Assembly: GCF_000761215.1 (NCBI RefSeq)
Contig: NZ_CP009438.1
Location: forward strand, 3,923,001 to 3,987,000
Reading direction: 5' to 3'
From: Streptomyces glaucescens
GTDB taxonomy: Bacteria > Actinomycetota > Actinomycetes > Streptomycetales > Streptomycetaceae
DNA length: 64,000 nucleotides
In this document: piece after piece, positions 43,462-52,029 of the stretch
Layout: the number at the start of each line of letters is the position of its first letter
Position numbering within the stretch: position 1 is the first letter of the stretch
The notes under the pieces: model-generated
The model's input: the letters and a program-made list of their open reading frames with translations, nothing else
Database searches by the model: none
What the model was told of the DNA's origin: nothing
Program-made: the position numbers and the translations under genes

Positions 43462-44133
43462 ATGCGCACAGCGAAGAGCGCCCCGGAGGGGCCACCGGCC
43501 GCCCCGTCCGGAGCCCGGGCAGCGCGGAAGCGGCAGGCCATCCTGGAGGCGGCCCACCGGGTCTTCCTGCGCGAGGGCTTCGGCGCCGGCGTGGACCTGC
43601 TGGCGGCCGAGGCCGGGGTCTCCAAGGTCACCCTCTACAACCACTTCGGCAGCAAGGAGAACCTCTTCAAGGAGGTGATCGGCCGCACCCTCGACGAGGC
43701 GCTGGGCGCCTCGGAGTCGCTGATCACCGACCGGCTCGCCGAGTCCGACGACGTCCGGTCCGACCTCCTCGCGGCCTGCCGGTCCTGGGTGGCGGGTCTC
43801 GCCACACCCGAGGTGCTGGCCCTGCGCGACGTCATCGCCGGCGAGCGCCGCCGCTTCCCCGCGCTCGGCGAGGTCTGGCAGCAGCGCGGGCCGGTGCGGC
43901 AGCACGCGGCGCTCGCCCGGGCGCTGGGCCGGCTCGACGAGCGCGGTCTGCTGCGGATCCCGGACATGGAGCTGGCGGTGCTCCAGTTGTCGGGCCTGGT
44001 GCTCTCCCCGCACCTGGTCTACGGCTCGTACGGCGCGGACATGAGCGCGTCGCTGGCCGACCGCCTGGTGGAGGGCGGCGTCGACATGTTCCTCGCCCGC
44101 TACGGCACCGGCGCCGCGGTACCGGGGAACTGA
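43462..44133 (+). CDS. TetR-family regulator of the quinone/electrophile gene set
   Basis: This 223-aa protein has a TetR N-terminal helix-turn-helix (AILEAAHRVFLREGFGAG, then AGVSKVTLYNHFGSKENLF near residues 55-73) and a C-terminal domain typical of AefR-like members. RBS GAGGAG lies before the ATG. The divergent SRPBCC promoter and the pirin promoter carry related inverted repeats, so it likely represses both and responds to an aromatic or quinone ligand. Confidence 0.88.
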   Translation: MRTAKSAPEGPPAAPSGARAARKRQAILEAAHRVFLREGFGAGVDLLAAEAGVSKVTLYNHFGSKENLFKEVIGRTLDEALGASESLITDRLAESDDVRSDLLAACRSWVAGLATPEVLALRDVIAGERRRFPALGEVWQQRGPVRQHAALARALGRLDERGLLRIPDMELAVLQLSGLVLSPHLVYGSYGADMSASLADRLVEGGVDMFLARYGTGAAVPGN

Positions 44134-44157
44134 GGGCCGGCCCCGGACGGGTCCCGC

Positions 44158-45039
44158 TCAGTCGTCGTAGCGGCCCAGTCGTCCGGCGGCGTGGTCGGCG
44201 TGCGCGCGGGCGATCTGCTGCGGGGTGTTCATGACGAACGGCCCGCTGCGCACGACGGGTTCGCCGATCGGCTCACCGGACAGGAACAGCAGGTCGGCGC
44301 CGGCCGGTCCGCCGGCGACGCGGACGCCGGCGCCGTCGTCGCCGAGCACGGCCAGTTCGCCGTCCTGCGTGACGCGTCCGGCCACCGAGGCGCTGCCGGT
44401 CAGCACGTACACCGCCGCGTTGTGCCCGGCGGGGGCGGGCAGTTCGGCCGGCTCGCCCGGGGCGAGGCCGGCGTGGACGACGGTCACCGGGACCTGGGTG
44501 TCGAACGGGCCCGTCGCCCCGAACGCGGAGCCGGCGATCACCTTGAACCAGGAGCCGCCGAGGGTGCGCACCACGGGGATGTCCGCCGGGCCGCGGTTCT
44601 GGGTGCGCGGGCGCAGTCCCTTGCGGGCGGCCGGGAGGTTGACCCAGATCTGGAGGTTGTGCTGGAGCCCGCCGGCCCGCCGGAAGGCTTCCGTCGGCAT
44701 GGCCGAGTGCACCACGCCGGCGCCCGCGGTGAGCCACTGCGCGGCGCCCGGCGGCACCACGCCCCGGCTGCCGGTCGAGTCCGCGTACTCCAGGTCGCCC
44801 GCCAGGACGTAGGCGATCGTCTCGAACCCCCGGTGGGGGTGGTCCGGGGCGCCCTTCGCCTCGCCGGGCCCGAGCCGCACCGGACCGACCTGGTCGACCA
44901 TCAGGAACGGGTCGAGCAGCGGCAGGTGGGCCGTCGGGAACGGCCGCCGGACGGGGAAGCCCTCGCCCTCCACGGTGTGGACGGGCGGCAGGACGGCGGT
45001 GACCGAGCGGGTGGCGGTGCTGTTCTTGGCGGCCTGCAT
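44158..45039 (-). CDS. Pirin-family cupin with an altered metal ligand
   Basis: At 293 aa it has the pirin bicupin plan: PDHPHRGFETIAYVLAG near residue 66 and a GAGVVHSAMP segment near 108. Pirins bind iron with H-x-H and H-x-E; here the last ligand position reads Ala instead of Glu. It may bind metal differently or have lost quercetinase-type activity. The upstream palindrome and -35/-10 (45118-45146) suggest TetR control with the FMN reductase. Confidence 0.87.
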   Translation of the reverse strand: MQAAKNSTATRSVTAVLPPVHTVEGEGFPVRRPFPTAHLPLLDPFLMVDQVGPVRLGPGEAKGAPDHPHRGFETIAYVLAGDLEYADSTGSRGVVPPGAAQWLTAGAGVVHSAMPTEAFRRAGGLQHNLQIWVNLPAARKGLRPRTQNRGPADIPVVRTLGGSWFKVIAGSAFGATGPFDTQVPVTVVHAGLAPGEPAELPAPAGHNAAVYVLTGSASVAGRVTQDGELAVLGDDGAGVRVAGGPAGADLLFLSGEPIGEPVVRSGPFVMNTPQQIARAHADHAAGRLGRYDD

Positions 45040-45117
45040 GACGACACCTTCCGATGGGCGACGCGAGTCGGGAGCTCGAGTGGGCTTGAGCGGGCTTGGA
45101 CGGGCCCGAGCGGACGC

Positions 45118-45154
45118 AGTCTAAGTGGACTGAACTGTTTAGTTCATTTATACG
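45118..45154. promoter_or_regulatory. Divergent promoter region with palindrome TGAACT-N4-AGTTCA
   Basis: The palindrome TGAACTGTTTAGTTCA spans 45131-45146. On the minus strand its right arm is a -35-like TGAACT (45141-45146), 17 bp from TAGACT (45118-45123), which suits the pirin gene. TATACG at 45149-45154 could be a plus-strand -10 for the FMN reductase. The sequence ACTGAACT-N4-RGTTC is shared with the SRPBCC promoter. Confidence 0.6.
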
Positions 45155-45318
45155 CGCCGTCCCGGCACCCGGCAAGGGCCCCCGGCGTGACCCGACGTGA
45201 CCCCGACGTGACACACGAGCTGACACAGTCCACCGCCCGCGCTCGCGGCCCCCGCGCGGACGACGGCAGACTCCCCGCGTAACCCCCCGCTGACGCAACA
45301 CCGTTGGAAGGACCGCTC

Positions 45319-45891
45319 ATGCCCGAGCTCAAGATCCTGGCCATCTCCGGCAGCCTGCGCTCCGCCTCCTACAACGGCGCCCTGGTGCGCGCGGCACAGA
45401 AGTTCGCCCCGGGGAACATGACGGTCGAAATCTACGAGGGCCTGCGCGACATCCCCCTCTACGACCAGGACCTCGACACCGCGACGCCCCCGGCCGCCGT
45501 GGCCGACCTGCGCCGCCGCATCACCGAGGCGGACGGCCTGTTCATCGCCACCCCCGAGTACAACTACGGCATCCCCGGCCCGCTGAAGAACGCCCTCGAC
45601 TGGGCGAGCACCCCCGGCCTGAACTCCTCGCTCACCCGCAAGCCGATCGCCCTCGCCGGCGCCGCCCCCTCCAACTTCGGCACCGTGCGCGCCCAGCTGT
45701 CCCTGCGCCAGCTGTTCCTGTGGACCGACTCCCAGGTCGTCGGCAAACCCGAACTGCAGATCTTCCGCGCCCACGAGCGCTTCGACGAGGCCGGCAACCT
45801 CACCGACGAGTCCACCATCGAGCTGCTGGGCGCCCTGCTCGACGCCCTCGCCGCCCGCATCCGGGACAGCAAGGCCGCCACGGCCGCCTGA
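45319..45891 (+). CDS. NADPH-dependent FMN/quinone reductase
   Basis: This 190-aa flavodoxin-like protein has the FMN-phosphate loop AISGSLRSASYNGALVRAA at the N-terminus and ATPEYNYGIPGPLKNALDW near residue 76, the signature of chromate/quinone reductases (ChrR, AzoR2 group). It would reduce quinones or azo compounds. The ATG at 45319 follows TTGGAAGGA. It is divergent from the pirin gene over a shared palindrome. Confidence 0.9.
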   Translation: MPELKILAISGSLRSASYNGALVRAAQKFAPGNMTVEIYEGLRDIPLYDQDLDTATPPAAVADLRRRITEADGLFIATPEYNYGIPGPLKNALDWASTPGLNSSLTRKPIALAGAAPSNFGTVRAQLSLRQLFLWTDSQVVGKPELQIFRAHERFDEAGNLTDESTIELLGALLDALAARIRDSKAATAA

Positions 45892-45930
45892 CCCGCCGAC
45901 GGCCCGGCTGCCGAGGCCGTCCCCGAGACC

Positions 45931-45967
45931 CCGAAGGGCCGTCTCGCTCACCCGTACGGCCCTTCGG
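45931..45967. terminator. 12-bp stem-loop terminator
   Basis: CCGAAGGGCCGT pairs with ACGGCCCTTCGG 39 bp after the FMN reductase stop. Confidence 0.75.
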
Positions 45968-46006
45968 CACCTTCCCGCCCCGCAACACCAAGGGAGTTGG
46001 CACAGC

Positions 46007-46981
46007 ATGCGCGCGGCGTTCATCGAAGAGCTGGGTCCGGCGGACAACATCCGCTACGGCGAGGTGCCGGCACCGGACCCGGGTCCCACGGACGTCCTGG
46101 TCGAGGTGGAGGCCGTGTCCGCCAACCCCGTCGACACCTTCGTCCGGTCCGGGATCTTCCGCACCCCCGTGGAGTTCCCGTTCGTCATCGGCCGCGACCT
46201 CGTCGGCACCGTCGTCACCGCCGGACCGGGCGCCCCGGGCTTCACACCCGGCGACCGCGTCTGGTGCAACAGCCTCGGCCACGGCGGCCGGCAGGGCGCC
46301 GCCGCCGAGCGGGCCGTCGTCCCCGCCGACCGGCTCTACCACCTGCCCCCCGGCATCGACCCGGCCACCGCCGTCGCCGTCGTGCACCCCGCGGCCACCG
46401 CCTACCTCGGCCTGTTCACCCACGGCCGGGTCCGCCCAGGCGAGACGGTCCTGGTCGCCGGGGCGGCCGGGAACGTCGGCGGCGCCCTGGTCGTCATGGC
46501 CGCCGAGGCCGGCGCCCGGGTCGTCGCGACCGCCGCCGCACGCGACGCCGGGTACGTCGCCTCGCTCGGCGCGCACACGGTGCTGGACTACCGCGACCCC
46601 GGCCTACCCGAGCTGCTCCGCAAGGAATGCCCGGACGGCGTCGACGTCCACCTCGACACCTCCGGCACCAACGACCTCACCACCGCCGTGGACAGCCTGG
46701 CGCACCGCGGGCGGATCGTGCTGCTGGCCGGGGCCCGCACCCAGCCGGTGCTGCCCGCCGGACCCCTCTACATGAAGGACGGCTCCGTCGTCGGCTTCGT
46801 CATCTCCCACGCCACCACCGCCGAACTCGCCGAAGCCGCCCGCACGGTCAACCACCTGCTGACCTCCGGCCGGCTGCGGCCCCGCTCCCTGGAACGCGTC
46901 CCCCTGGCCGAGGCGGCCCGCGTCCACCAGCGCCTGGAGGCGGGCGAACTGCACGGGCGGCGCGTGGTGCTGGTGCCGTAG
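46007..46981 (+). CDS. Zinc-independent MDR-family NADPH:quinone oxidoreductase
   Basis: The 324-aa protein starts MRAAFIEELGPADNIRYGEV and has the MDR cofactor motif VLVAGAAGNVGGALVVMAAEAG near residue 150. No zinc-ligand Cys cluster is seen. Such enzymes reduce quinones or enones with NADPH. It follows a terminator but continues the redox theme of the adjacent TetR set, so co-function is likely. Confidence 0.88.
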   Translation: MRAAFIEELGPADNIRYGEVPAPDPGPTDVLVEVEAVSANPVDTFVRSGIFRTPVEFPFVIGRDLVGTVVTAGPGAPGFTPGDRVWCNSLGHGGRQGAAAERAVVPADRLYHLPPGIDPATAVAVVHPAATAYLGLFTHGRVRPGETVLVAGAAGNVGGALVVMAAEAGARVVATAAARDAGYVASLGAHTVLDYRDPGLPELLRKECPDGVDVHLDTSGTNDLTTAVDSLAHRGRIVLLAGARTQPVLPAGPLYMKDGSVVGFVISHATTAELAEAARTVNHLLTSGRLRPRSLERVPLAEAARVHQRLEAGELHGRRVVLVP

Positions 46982-47118
46982 CGGAACGGAACGGAACCGG
47001 AACCGGAGCCATACCGGCCAGGACCGACACCACCAGGACCCGACACATGATCCCCGGACCTGACGGACTGCCCACGCCCGCCCCGGACCGCGGACGGGCC
47101 GCTGCGACACTCGGCGCC

Positions 47119-48693
47119 ATGGACGACACCCACGCGTCACCGGCAGCGGCGCCGACGCCGGCAGGCGGGAGGTCACCGGCGGTATCGGCTGACGGCCCGG
47201 TGCCGGCTGCTGTCCCGAGACCGGCTGACGGCCCGGTGCCGGTGATCTCACCGCCGCCCCCGGCGACACGGGTCCCGCCACCGGGTTCGCGAGACCGCCG
47301 CGGGAGGCGGCGTTTCGGCCCGCTCGGCACCGTCCACCTGACGCTCAACGCCTCCGTGTCGGTGACCTTCGCCGCGGGCCCGGCGATGCAGCGCGAACTG
47401 GGCCTGACCCGCACGGACCTCGTCCTCGACACCGCCGCCTACGGCCTCGCCTTCAGCGGCCTGCTCCTGCTCGGCGGCCGGCTCACCGACCGGAGCGGCC
47501 GGCGCACCGTGTTCACCCTGGGCACCGCCCTGTTCGCCCTCGCCTCCCTCGCCGCCGCGCTCGCCCAGGGACCCTGGACACTGATGGCCGCCCGCTTCGC
47601 GCAGGGCTGCGGCGCCGCGCTGGCCGCCCCCGCCGCGATGGCCCTGCTGAAGACCGTCTTCCCCGAGGGCCGGGCCCGCTCCGCCGCCACGGCACTGTGG
47701 GGACTGCTGGCCAGCCTCGGCGCCTCCGCCGGGATCCTGCTCAGCGGCGCACTGGTCACCTGGACGTCCTGGCGGTGGAGCTTCGTCGTCCTGGCCGCGG
47801 CCGCCGCCCTGGCACTCGCCGCAGCCGTACGCACCCTCCCGCCCGGACCGCCCCCGCACCGCGTCCCCGTGGACCTGCTCGGCGCCCTGTCCGGGACCGG
47901 CGCGCTGACCCTGCTCGGCTGCGGCTGCGCCCTGGCCGGCCCGTACGGCTGGTCCTCGGCACCCGTACTCGGCGCACTCGCCGCCGGAGCCGTCCTGCTC
48001 ACCGCCTTCACGGCCACCGAACGCCGGGTGCCCGCCCCCCTGCTGCCACCCGGCTTCCTCGCCTCCCGCCCGCGCGCCACCGCCCTGGTGTGCGCGCTGT
48101 TCGGCCCCGGAACCGGTGCCGCCACGGCGTTCCTGCTCGCCCTCTACCTCCAGCAGGCCCGCGGCTACTCCGCCCTCGCCAACGCCGGGGCGTTCCTGCC
48201 GTACACCGCGGTGCTCCTCGCCGTGGGCACCGTCGCCGGCCCCGCCGTGGCCCGGCTGGGCCCGCGCACGGTCGCCGTGACCGGCGCGGCGGCGATCGCC
48301 GCCGGTCTCCACGTCATCGGCGGCACCGGTATCCGCGGTGCGTCGACCCCGGCGCTGCTGGCCGGCATGGCCGTCGTGGCCGGCGGTATCGGCCTGCTGA
48401 TGTCGGCGGCCGTGGTGGCGGCCGTGGCCGGGACGGGCGACCGGGAGACCGCCCTGGCCGGCGCGGTGGTGAACGCCGCCATCCTGGCCGGACCGACGCT
48501 CAGCATCGCCCTGGTCACCTCGGCGGTCCAGTCCCGCACGGCCGGCCTCACGGCGGCCGGCCGTCCCGCCGCGGCGGCCGGCGGTTACGCCTTCGCCTTC
48601 GAGTCGCTCGCCGCCGCCGCCGTACTGCTCTGCGCGACGGCGGCCTACGGCCTGCGCCCGGACGCCCCGCACGGCCCGCGCCCGGGCGGGTGA
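47119..48693 (+). CDS. DHA2-type 14-helix MFS drug exporter
   Basis: At 524 aa it has a Pro-rich hydrophilic N-terminus of about 70 residues, then MFS helices with LLLGGRLTDRSGRRTVFTLG and RFAQGCGAALAAPAAMALL, hallmarks of the 14-helix drug:proton antiporters. The ATG at 47119 was chosen because GACACT lies seven bases before it, a leaderless -10 arrangement; ATG at 47047 is possible. Whether it serves the cluster is unclear. Confidence 0.82.
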   Translation: MDDTHASPAAAPTPAGGRSPAVSADGPVPAAVPRPADGPVPVISPPPPATRVPPPGSRDRRGRRRFGPLGTVHLTLNASVSVTFAAGPAMQRELGLTRTDLVLDTAAYGLAFSGLLLLGGRLTDRSGRRTVFTLGTALFALASLAAALAQGPWTLMAARFAQGCGAALAAPAAMALLKTVFPEGRARSAATALWGLLASLGASAGILLSGALVTWTSWRWSFVVLAAAAALALAAAVRTLPPGPPPHRVPVDLLGALSGTGALTLLGCGCALAGPYGWSSAPVLGALAAGAVLLTAFTATERRVPAPLLPPGFLASRPRATALVCALFGPGTGAATAFLLALYLQQARGYSALANAGAFLPYTAVLLAVGTVAGPAVARLGPRTVAVTGAAAIAAGLHVIGGTGIRGASTPALLAGMAVVAGGIGLLMSAAVVAAVAGTGDRETALAGAVVNAAILAGPTLSIALVTSAVQSRTAGLTAAGRPAAAAGGYAFAFESLAAAAVLLCATAAYGLRPDAPHGPRPGG

Positions 48694-48822
48694 ACCGGTT
48701 GTCCACAGCCGATGAGCGCGGTTGTCCACAGGGCTGACGCCCTCCCCCCGGGCGGCGGTACGGTCGGCACGAACCGATGGCGAACGGCCAGGTGCCGTGC
48801 AAGGACGGGGGAGGCGGTCGAC

Positions 48823-50436
48823 GTGACCGAGGCGGACGCGACGGCGCGGACCGGAAGGGAGCCCACAGGGCAACCCGGAGGCCAGCCCGGGGATCAGCCC
48901 GAAGGCCGGTCAGGGGGTCAGTCCGGAGACCGGCCCGGGGGTCAGTCGGGAGACCGGCCCGCAGCGAGGGCTGGAGGCCGGTCCGGGGCGAGGCCCGGAG
49001 CACAGGCAGGGGCGGGTGCCGAAGCGCGGACGTCCGGGGAACCGGGAGCACGGCGGCGGCTGCCCCAGGTGCCCGGATTCGCCGAGTGGCCCGGCCACGG
49101 CTCGCCCAAGGAAGAGGGCAAGGCCCTGCGGGACCGCGTGCCACGGCACGCGCACGCCCACCTCGACCTCGACGCCGCCCGCCCCGACGCGGTGACCGCC
49201 GTCGAGGAGTCCAACCGCGACCGCATACCCGAGCTCACGCCGCTGCGGATCGGCCGGATGGCGGCCACACCGTTCGCCTTCCTGCGCGGCACGGCCGGAC
49301 TCATGGCGTACGACCTCGCCCGCACCCCCGTCACCGGCATAGGCGCCCAGATCTGCGGTGACGCGCACGCGGCGAACTTCGGACTCTACGGCGACGCGCG
49401 CGGCGGCCTCGTCATCGACCTCAACGACTTCGACGAGACGGTGCACGGCCCCTGGGAGTGGGACCTCAAACGGCTCGCCACCTCCCTGGTGCTCGCCGGC
49501 CGGGAGGCCGGCGCCGATGAGGACACCTGCCGCGCGGCGGCCCGCGACGCGGCGGGCGCCTACCGCCGCACCATGCGGCTGCTGGCCAGAATGCCGGTAC
49601 TGGACGCGTGGAACGCCATCGCCGACGAGGAGCTGGTCTCCCACACCGACGCCCACGACCTCCTCGGCACCCTGGACCGGGTCTCGGAGAAGGCGCGGGC
49701 CAACACCAGCGGACGGTTCGCGGCCAAGTCGACCGAGCCCGCCCCGGACGGCGGACGCCGCTTCGTGGAGGCGCCCCCGGTGCTGCGGCGGATACCCGAC
49801 GCGGAAGCGGCGGCGGTCGCCGCGGCCCTGGAGGAGTACACGACCACGCTCCCCGAGGACCGCCTGCCCCTGCTGGCCCGCCACGCGGTGCACGACGTGG
49901 CGTTCCGTGTGGTCGGCACGGGGAGCGTGGGCACCCGTTCCTACGTCGTCCTCCTCCTCGACCACCGTGGGGAGCCTTTGATCCTCCAGGTCAAGGAGGC
50001 CCGCCCGTCCGCCCTGCTGCCCCACCTGACGACCGTCGGCTTCCAGGCCCCGCCCGTGGACCACGAGGGTCACCGCGTCGTGCTCGGCCAGAAGCGCATG
50101 CAGGTGGTCAGCGACATGCTGCTGGGCTGGACGACGGTCGACGGCCGTCCCTACCAGGTCCGCCAGTTCCGCAACCGCAAGGGCAGCGTCGACCCGGCCG
50201 CCCTCGCCGCGGACCAGGTCGACGACTACGCCCGCATGACCGGCGCCCTGCTGGCCCGCGCCCACTCCCACAGCGCCGACCCACGCCTGATCGCCGGCTA
50301 CTGCGGCAAGAACGGCGAGCTGGACGAGGCCGTGGCCGCCTTCGCCCTCACCTACGCCGACCGCACCGAGGCCGACCACGCGAACCTGCTGGCGGCGATC
50401 CGGGCGGGCCGGGTGAGGGCGGAGACGGGGGTGTGA
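48823..50436 (+). CDS. DUF2252 family protein
   Basis: The 537-aa protein has a repetitive N-terminal stretch of Gly, Gln, Asp, Pro and Arg (about residues 10-65), then the DUF2252 core: RMAATPFAFLRGTAGLMAYD, ICGDAHAANFGLYGD, VIDLNDFDETVHGPWEWDLK and LLLDHRGEPLILQVKEA. The core resembles a kinase-like fold but the function is unknown. GTG at 48823 follows GGGGGAGG. It looks like a chromosomal gene outside the cluster. Confidence 0.83.
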   Translation: MTEADATARTGREPTGQPGGQPGDQPEGRSGGQSGDRPGGQSGDRPAARAGGRSGARPGAQAGAGAEARTSGEPGARRRLPQVPGFAEWPGHGSPKEEGKALRDRVPRHAHAHLDLDAARPDAVTAVEESNRDRIPELTPLRIGRMAATPFAFLRGTAGLMAYDLARTPVTGIGAQICGDAHAANFGLYGDARGGLVIDLNDFDETVHGPWEWDLKRLATSLVLAGREAGADEDTCRAAARDAAGAYRRTMRLLARMPVLDAWNAIADEELVSHTDAHDLLGTLDRVSEKARANTSGRFAAKSTEPAPDGGRRFVEAPPVLRRIPDAEAAAVAAALEEYTTTLPEDRLPLLARHAVHDVAFRVVGTGSVGTRSYVVLLLDHRGEPLILQVKEARPSALLPHLTTVGFQAPPVDHEGHRVVLGQKRMQVVSDMLLGWTTVDGRPYQVRQFRNRKGSVDPAALAADQVDDYARMTGALLARAHSHSADPRLIAGYCGKNGELDEAVAAFALTYADRTEADHANLLAAIRAGRVRAETGV

Positions 50437-50521
50437 GGAAGGGGCGGGGCCTCGGGGTGTGAGGAAGGGGCGGGGGCTCGGGGGTGAGGGGAGGGAGGGG
50501 GGTGGGGGGGAGGGGGAGGGG
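50431..50521. repeat. 26-bp tandem duplication and G-tract run
   Basis: A 26-bp unit (GTGTGAGGAAGGGGCGGGGC and so on) at 50431-50456 is repeated at 50457-50482 with one change and covers the DUF2252 stop. It is followed by many runs of three or more G to 50521, a possible G-quadruplex on the coding strand. Confidence 0.6.
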
Positions 50522-50575
50522 AAGCCCCCCCGGGTGACAGATTCGGTGCCCCGGGACGTGGCCTACGCTGGTCAG

Positions 50576-51409
50576 GTGACCACCCCGGAAGCTGAGCAGC
50601 CGCAGTCCGTGTCCTCCGACGGTGCCGCGTCGCGGCCCGAGGAGCGGTTGGAGCGGGCCGTGCGGGCCGCCGAGCAGGCGCTGATCGAGTTCGAGATCGC
50701 GGTGGAGACGTTCCGTGTCGAGGTGGAGAACTTCTCCCGGCTGCACCACCAGCGGCTCGGCCCGATGTACGCCCGCCTGGAGGAGCTCGACGCGGAGATC
50801 GCCGAGGCGAAGGCGGCGCGCACCGGTGATCCCGAGGACCTGCGGGTCGCGCAGGAGTTGCGGGCCCGGGTGATGCCGATGCCGTCCGTGGAGGAGCTGT
50901 TCCACGGGTGGATGGACGGCGAGGGGCTGTTCCCGGAGGCGTCCGCGATGCTCACGGACCAGCCGGTACGGCCCCCGCAGCGGGTGCGCCCCACCGAGGA
51001 GGCCCGCCGGCTCTACCGCGAGCTGGCCCGCAAGGCCCACCCCGACCTGGCTCAGGAGGAGGGCGAGCGGGCGCGGCGCGAGGAGTTCATCACCCGCGTC
51101 AACGCGGCCTACGGCCGGGGCGACGAGGCACTGCTGAAGGAGCTGGCCGAGGAGTGGGCCGCCGGTCCGGTGCCCGAGGAGCAGCGTCCGAGCCGCAGTG
51201 AGGAGCTGTACGCCCGGCTGGACTGGCTGGCGCGGCGCAAGGAACTGCTCGCGGTGATCGCGAAGGATCTGGAGGAGAGCGCGATCGGCGGGATGCTGCG
51301 GCTGGCGCCGGACGACCCGGACCGTCTCCTCGACGAGATCGCCGAGCAGCTGCTGACCGAGGTCGCCCGTCGCGAGTCGGAACTGGCGGCGCTGCGGGCA
51401 CAGGGCTGA
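50576..51409 (+). CDS. J-domain (DnaJ-like) protein with coiled-coil segment
   Basis: This 277-aa protein has a helical N-terminus (AAEQALIEFEIAVETFRVEV, likely coiled coil) and a J domain near residue 142 with RRLYRELARKAHPDLAQEEG, including the HPD motif. It ends with another helical region. It may recruit Hsp70 to an unknown client. A TACGCT box (50564-50569) lies six bases before GTG 50576, which suggests a leaderless message. Confidence 0.78.
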   Translation: MTTPEAEQPQSVSSDGAASRPEERLERAVRAAEQALIEFEIAVETFRVEVENFSRLHHQRLGPMYARLEELDAEIAEAKAARTGDPEDLRVAQELRARVMPMPSVEELFHGWMDGEGLFPEASAMLTDQPVRPPQRVRPTEEARRLYRELARKAHPDLAQEEGERARREEFITRVNAAYGRGDEALLKELAEEWAAGPVPEEQRPSRSEELYARLDWLARRKELLAVIAKDLEESAIGGMLRLAPDDPDRLLDEIAEQLLTEVARRESELAALRAQG

Positions 51410-51504
51410 ACGGTCGCCGGGCTGGGCGGTCACGGGCTGAGCGGTCGCCGGGCCGACGCGGGGGCGGGCGGGCCGAAGTCGTGCAGTCCGGTAGCGTCGG
51501 GAGT

Positions 51505-51852
51505 ATGAGTTTCGGAGCTGGGGTGCCCACCGTGCAGGTCACGGACCTGAAGGACGACGACTTCCTGCTGGACGTCCGCGAGGACGACGAGTGGCAGGCC
51601 GGTCACGCCGAGGGAGCGCTGCACATCCCCATCAGCGACTTCGTGGCGCGCTACGGCGAGCTGACCGAGGCGGCCCCGCAGGACGGCCGCGTCAACGTCA
51701 TCTGCCGCTCGGGTGGACGCTCGGCGCAGGTGACCATGTACTTGGCCCAGCAGGGCATCGACGCCGTGAACGTCGACGGCGGCATGCAGGCGTGGGAGGC
51801 GGCGGGCCGTCCCGTCGTGACCGACCAGGGGCAGCCGGGGTACGTGCTGTAG
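51505..51852 (+). CDS. Single-domain rhodanese-like sulfurtransferase
   Basis: At 115 aa it has LLDVREDDEWQAGHAEGA near residue 24 and the active loop VICRSGGRSAQ with Cys near 71, then NVDGGMQAWEAAGRP. It carries sulfur as a persulfide; the acceptor is unknown. TAGCGT at 51492-51497 lies seven bases before the ATG, a leaderless promoter arrangement. Confidence 0.9.
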   Translation: MSFGAGVPTVQVTDLKDDDFLLDVREDDEWQAGHAEGALHIPISDFVARYGELTEAAPQDGRVNVICRSGGRSAQVTMYLAQQGIDAVNVDGGMQAWEAAGRPVVTDQGQPGYVL

Positions 51853-52029
51853 GCCCGACGAGGCCGTTCTCGCTCAGTGGGCCGACCGGCCGACCGGCCG
51901 AGCAGTGGCTGGCCGGCCGGTTATGCGGTCCTGCCCGGCACCGCCGCCGGGCCGAGGGCTTCACACGCCCGGTCGCGGCGGCGGTGCGGCGTGGTGCCGG
52001 TGCTGCGGGACGGGCTCGGTGGTCGACGC

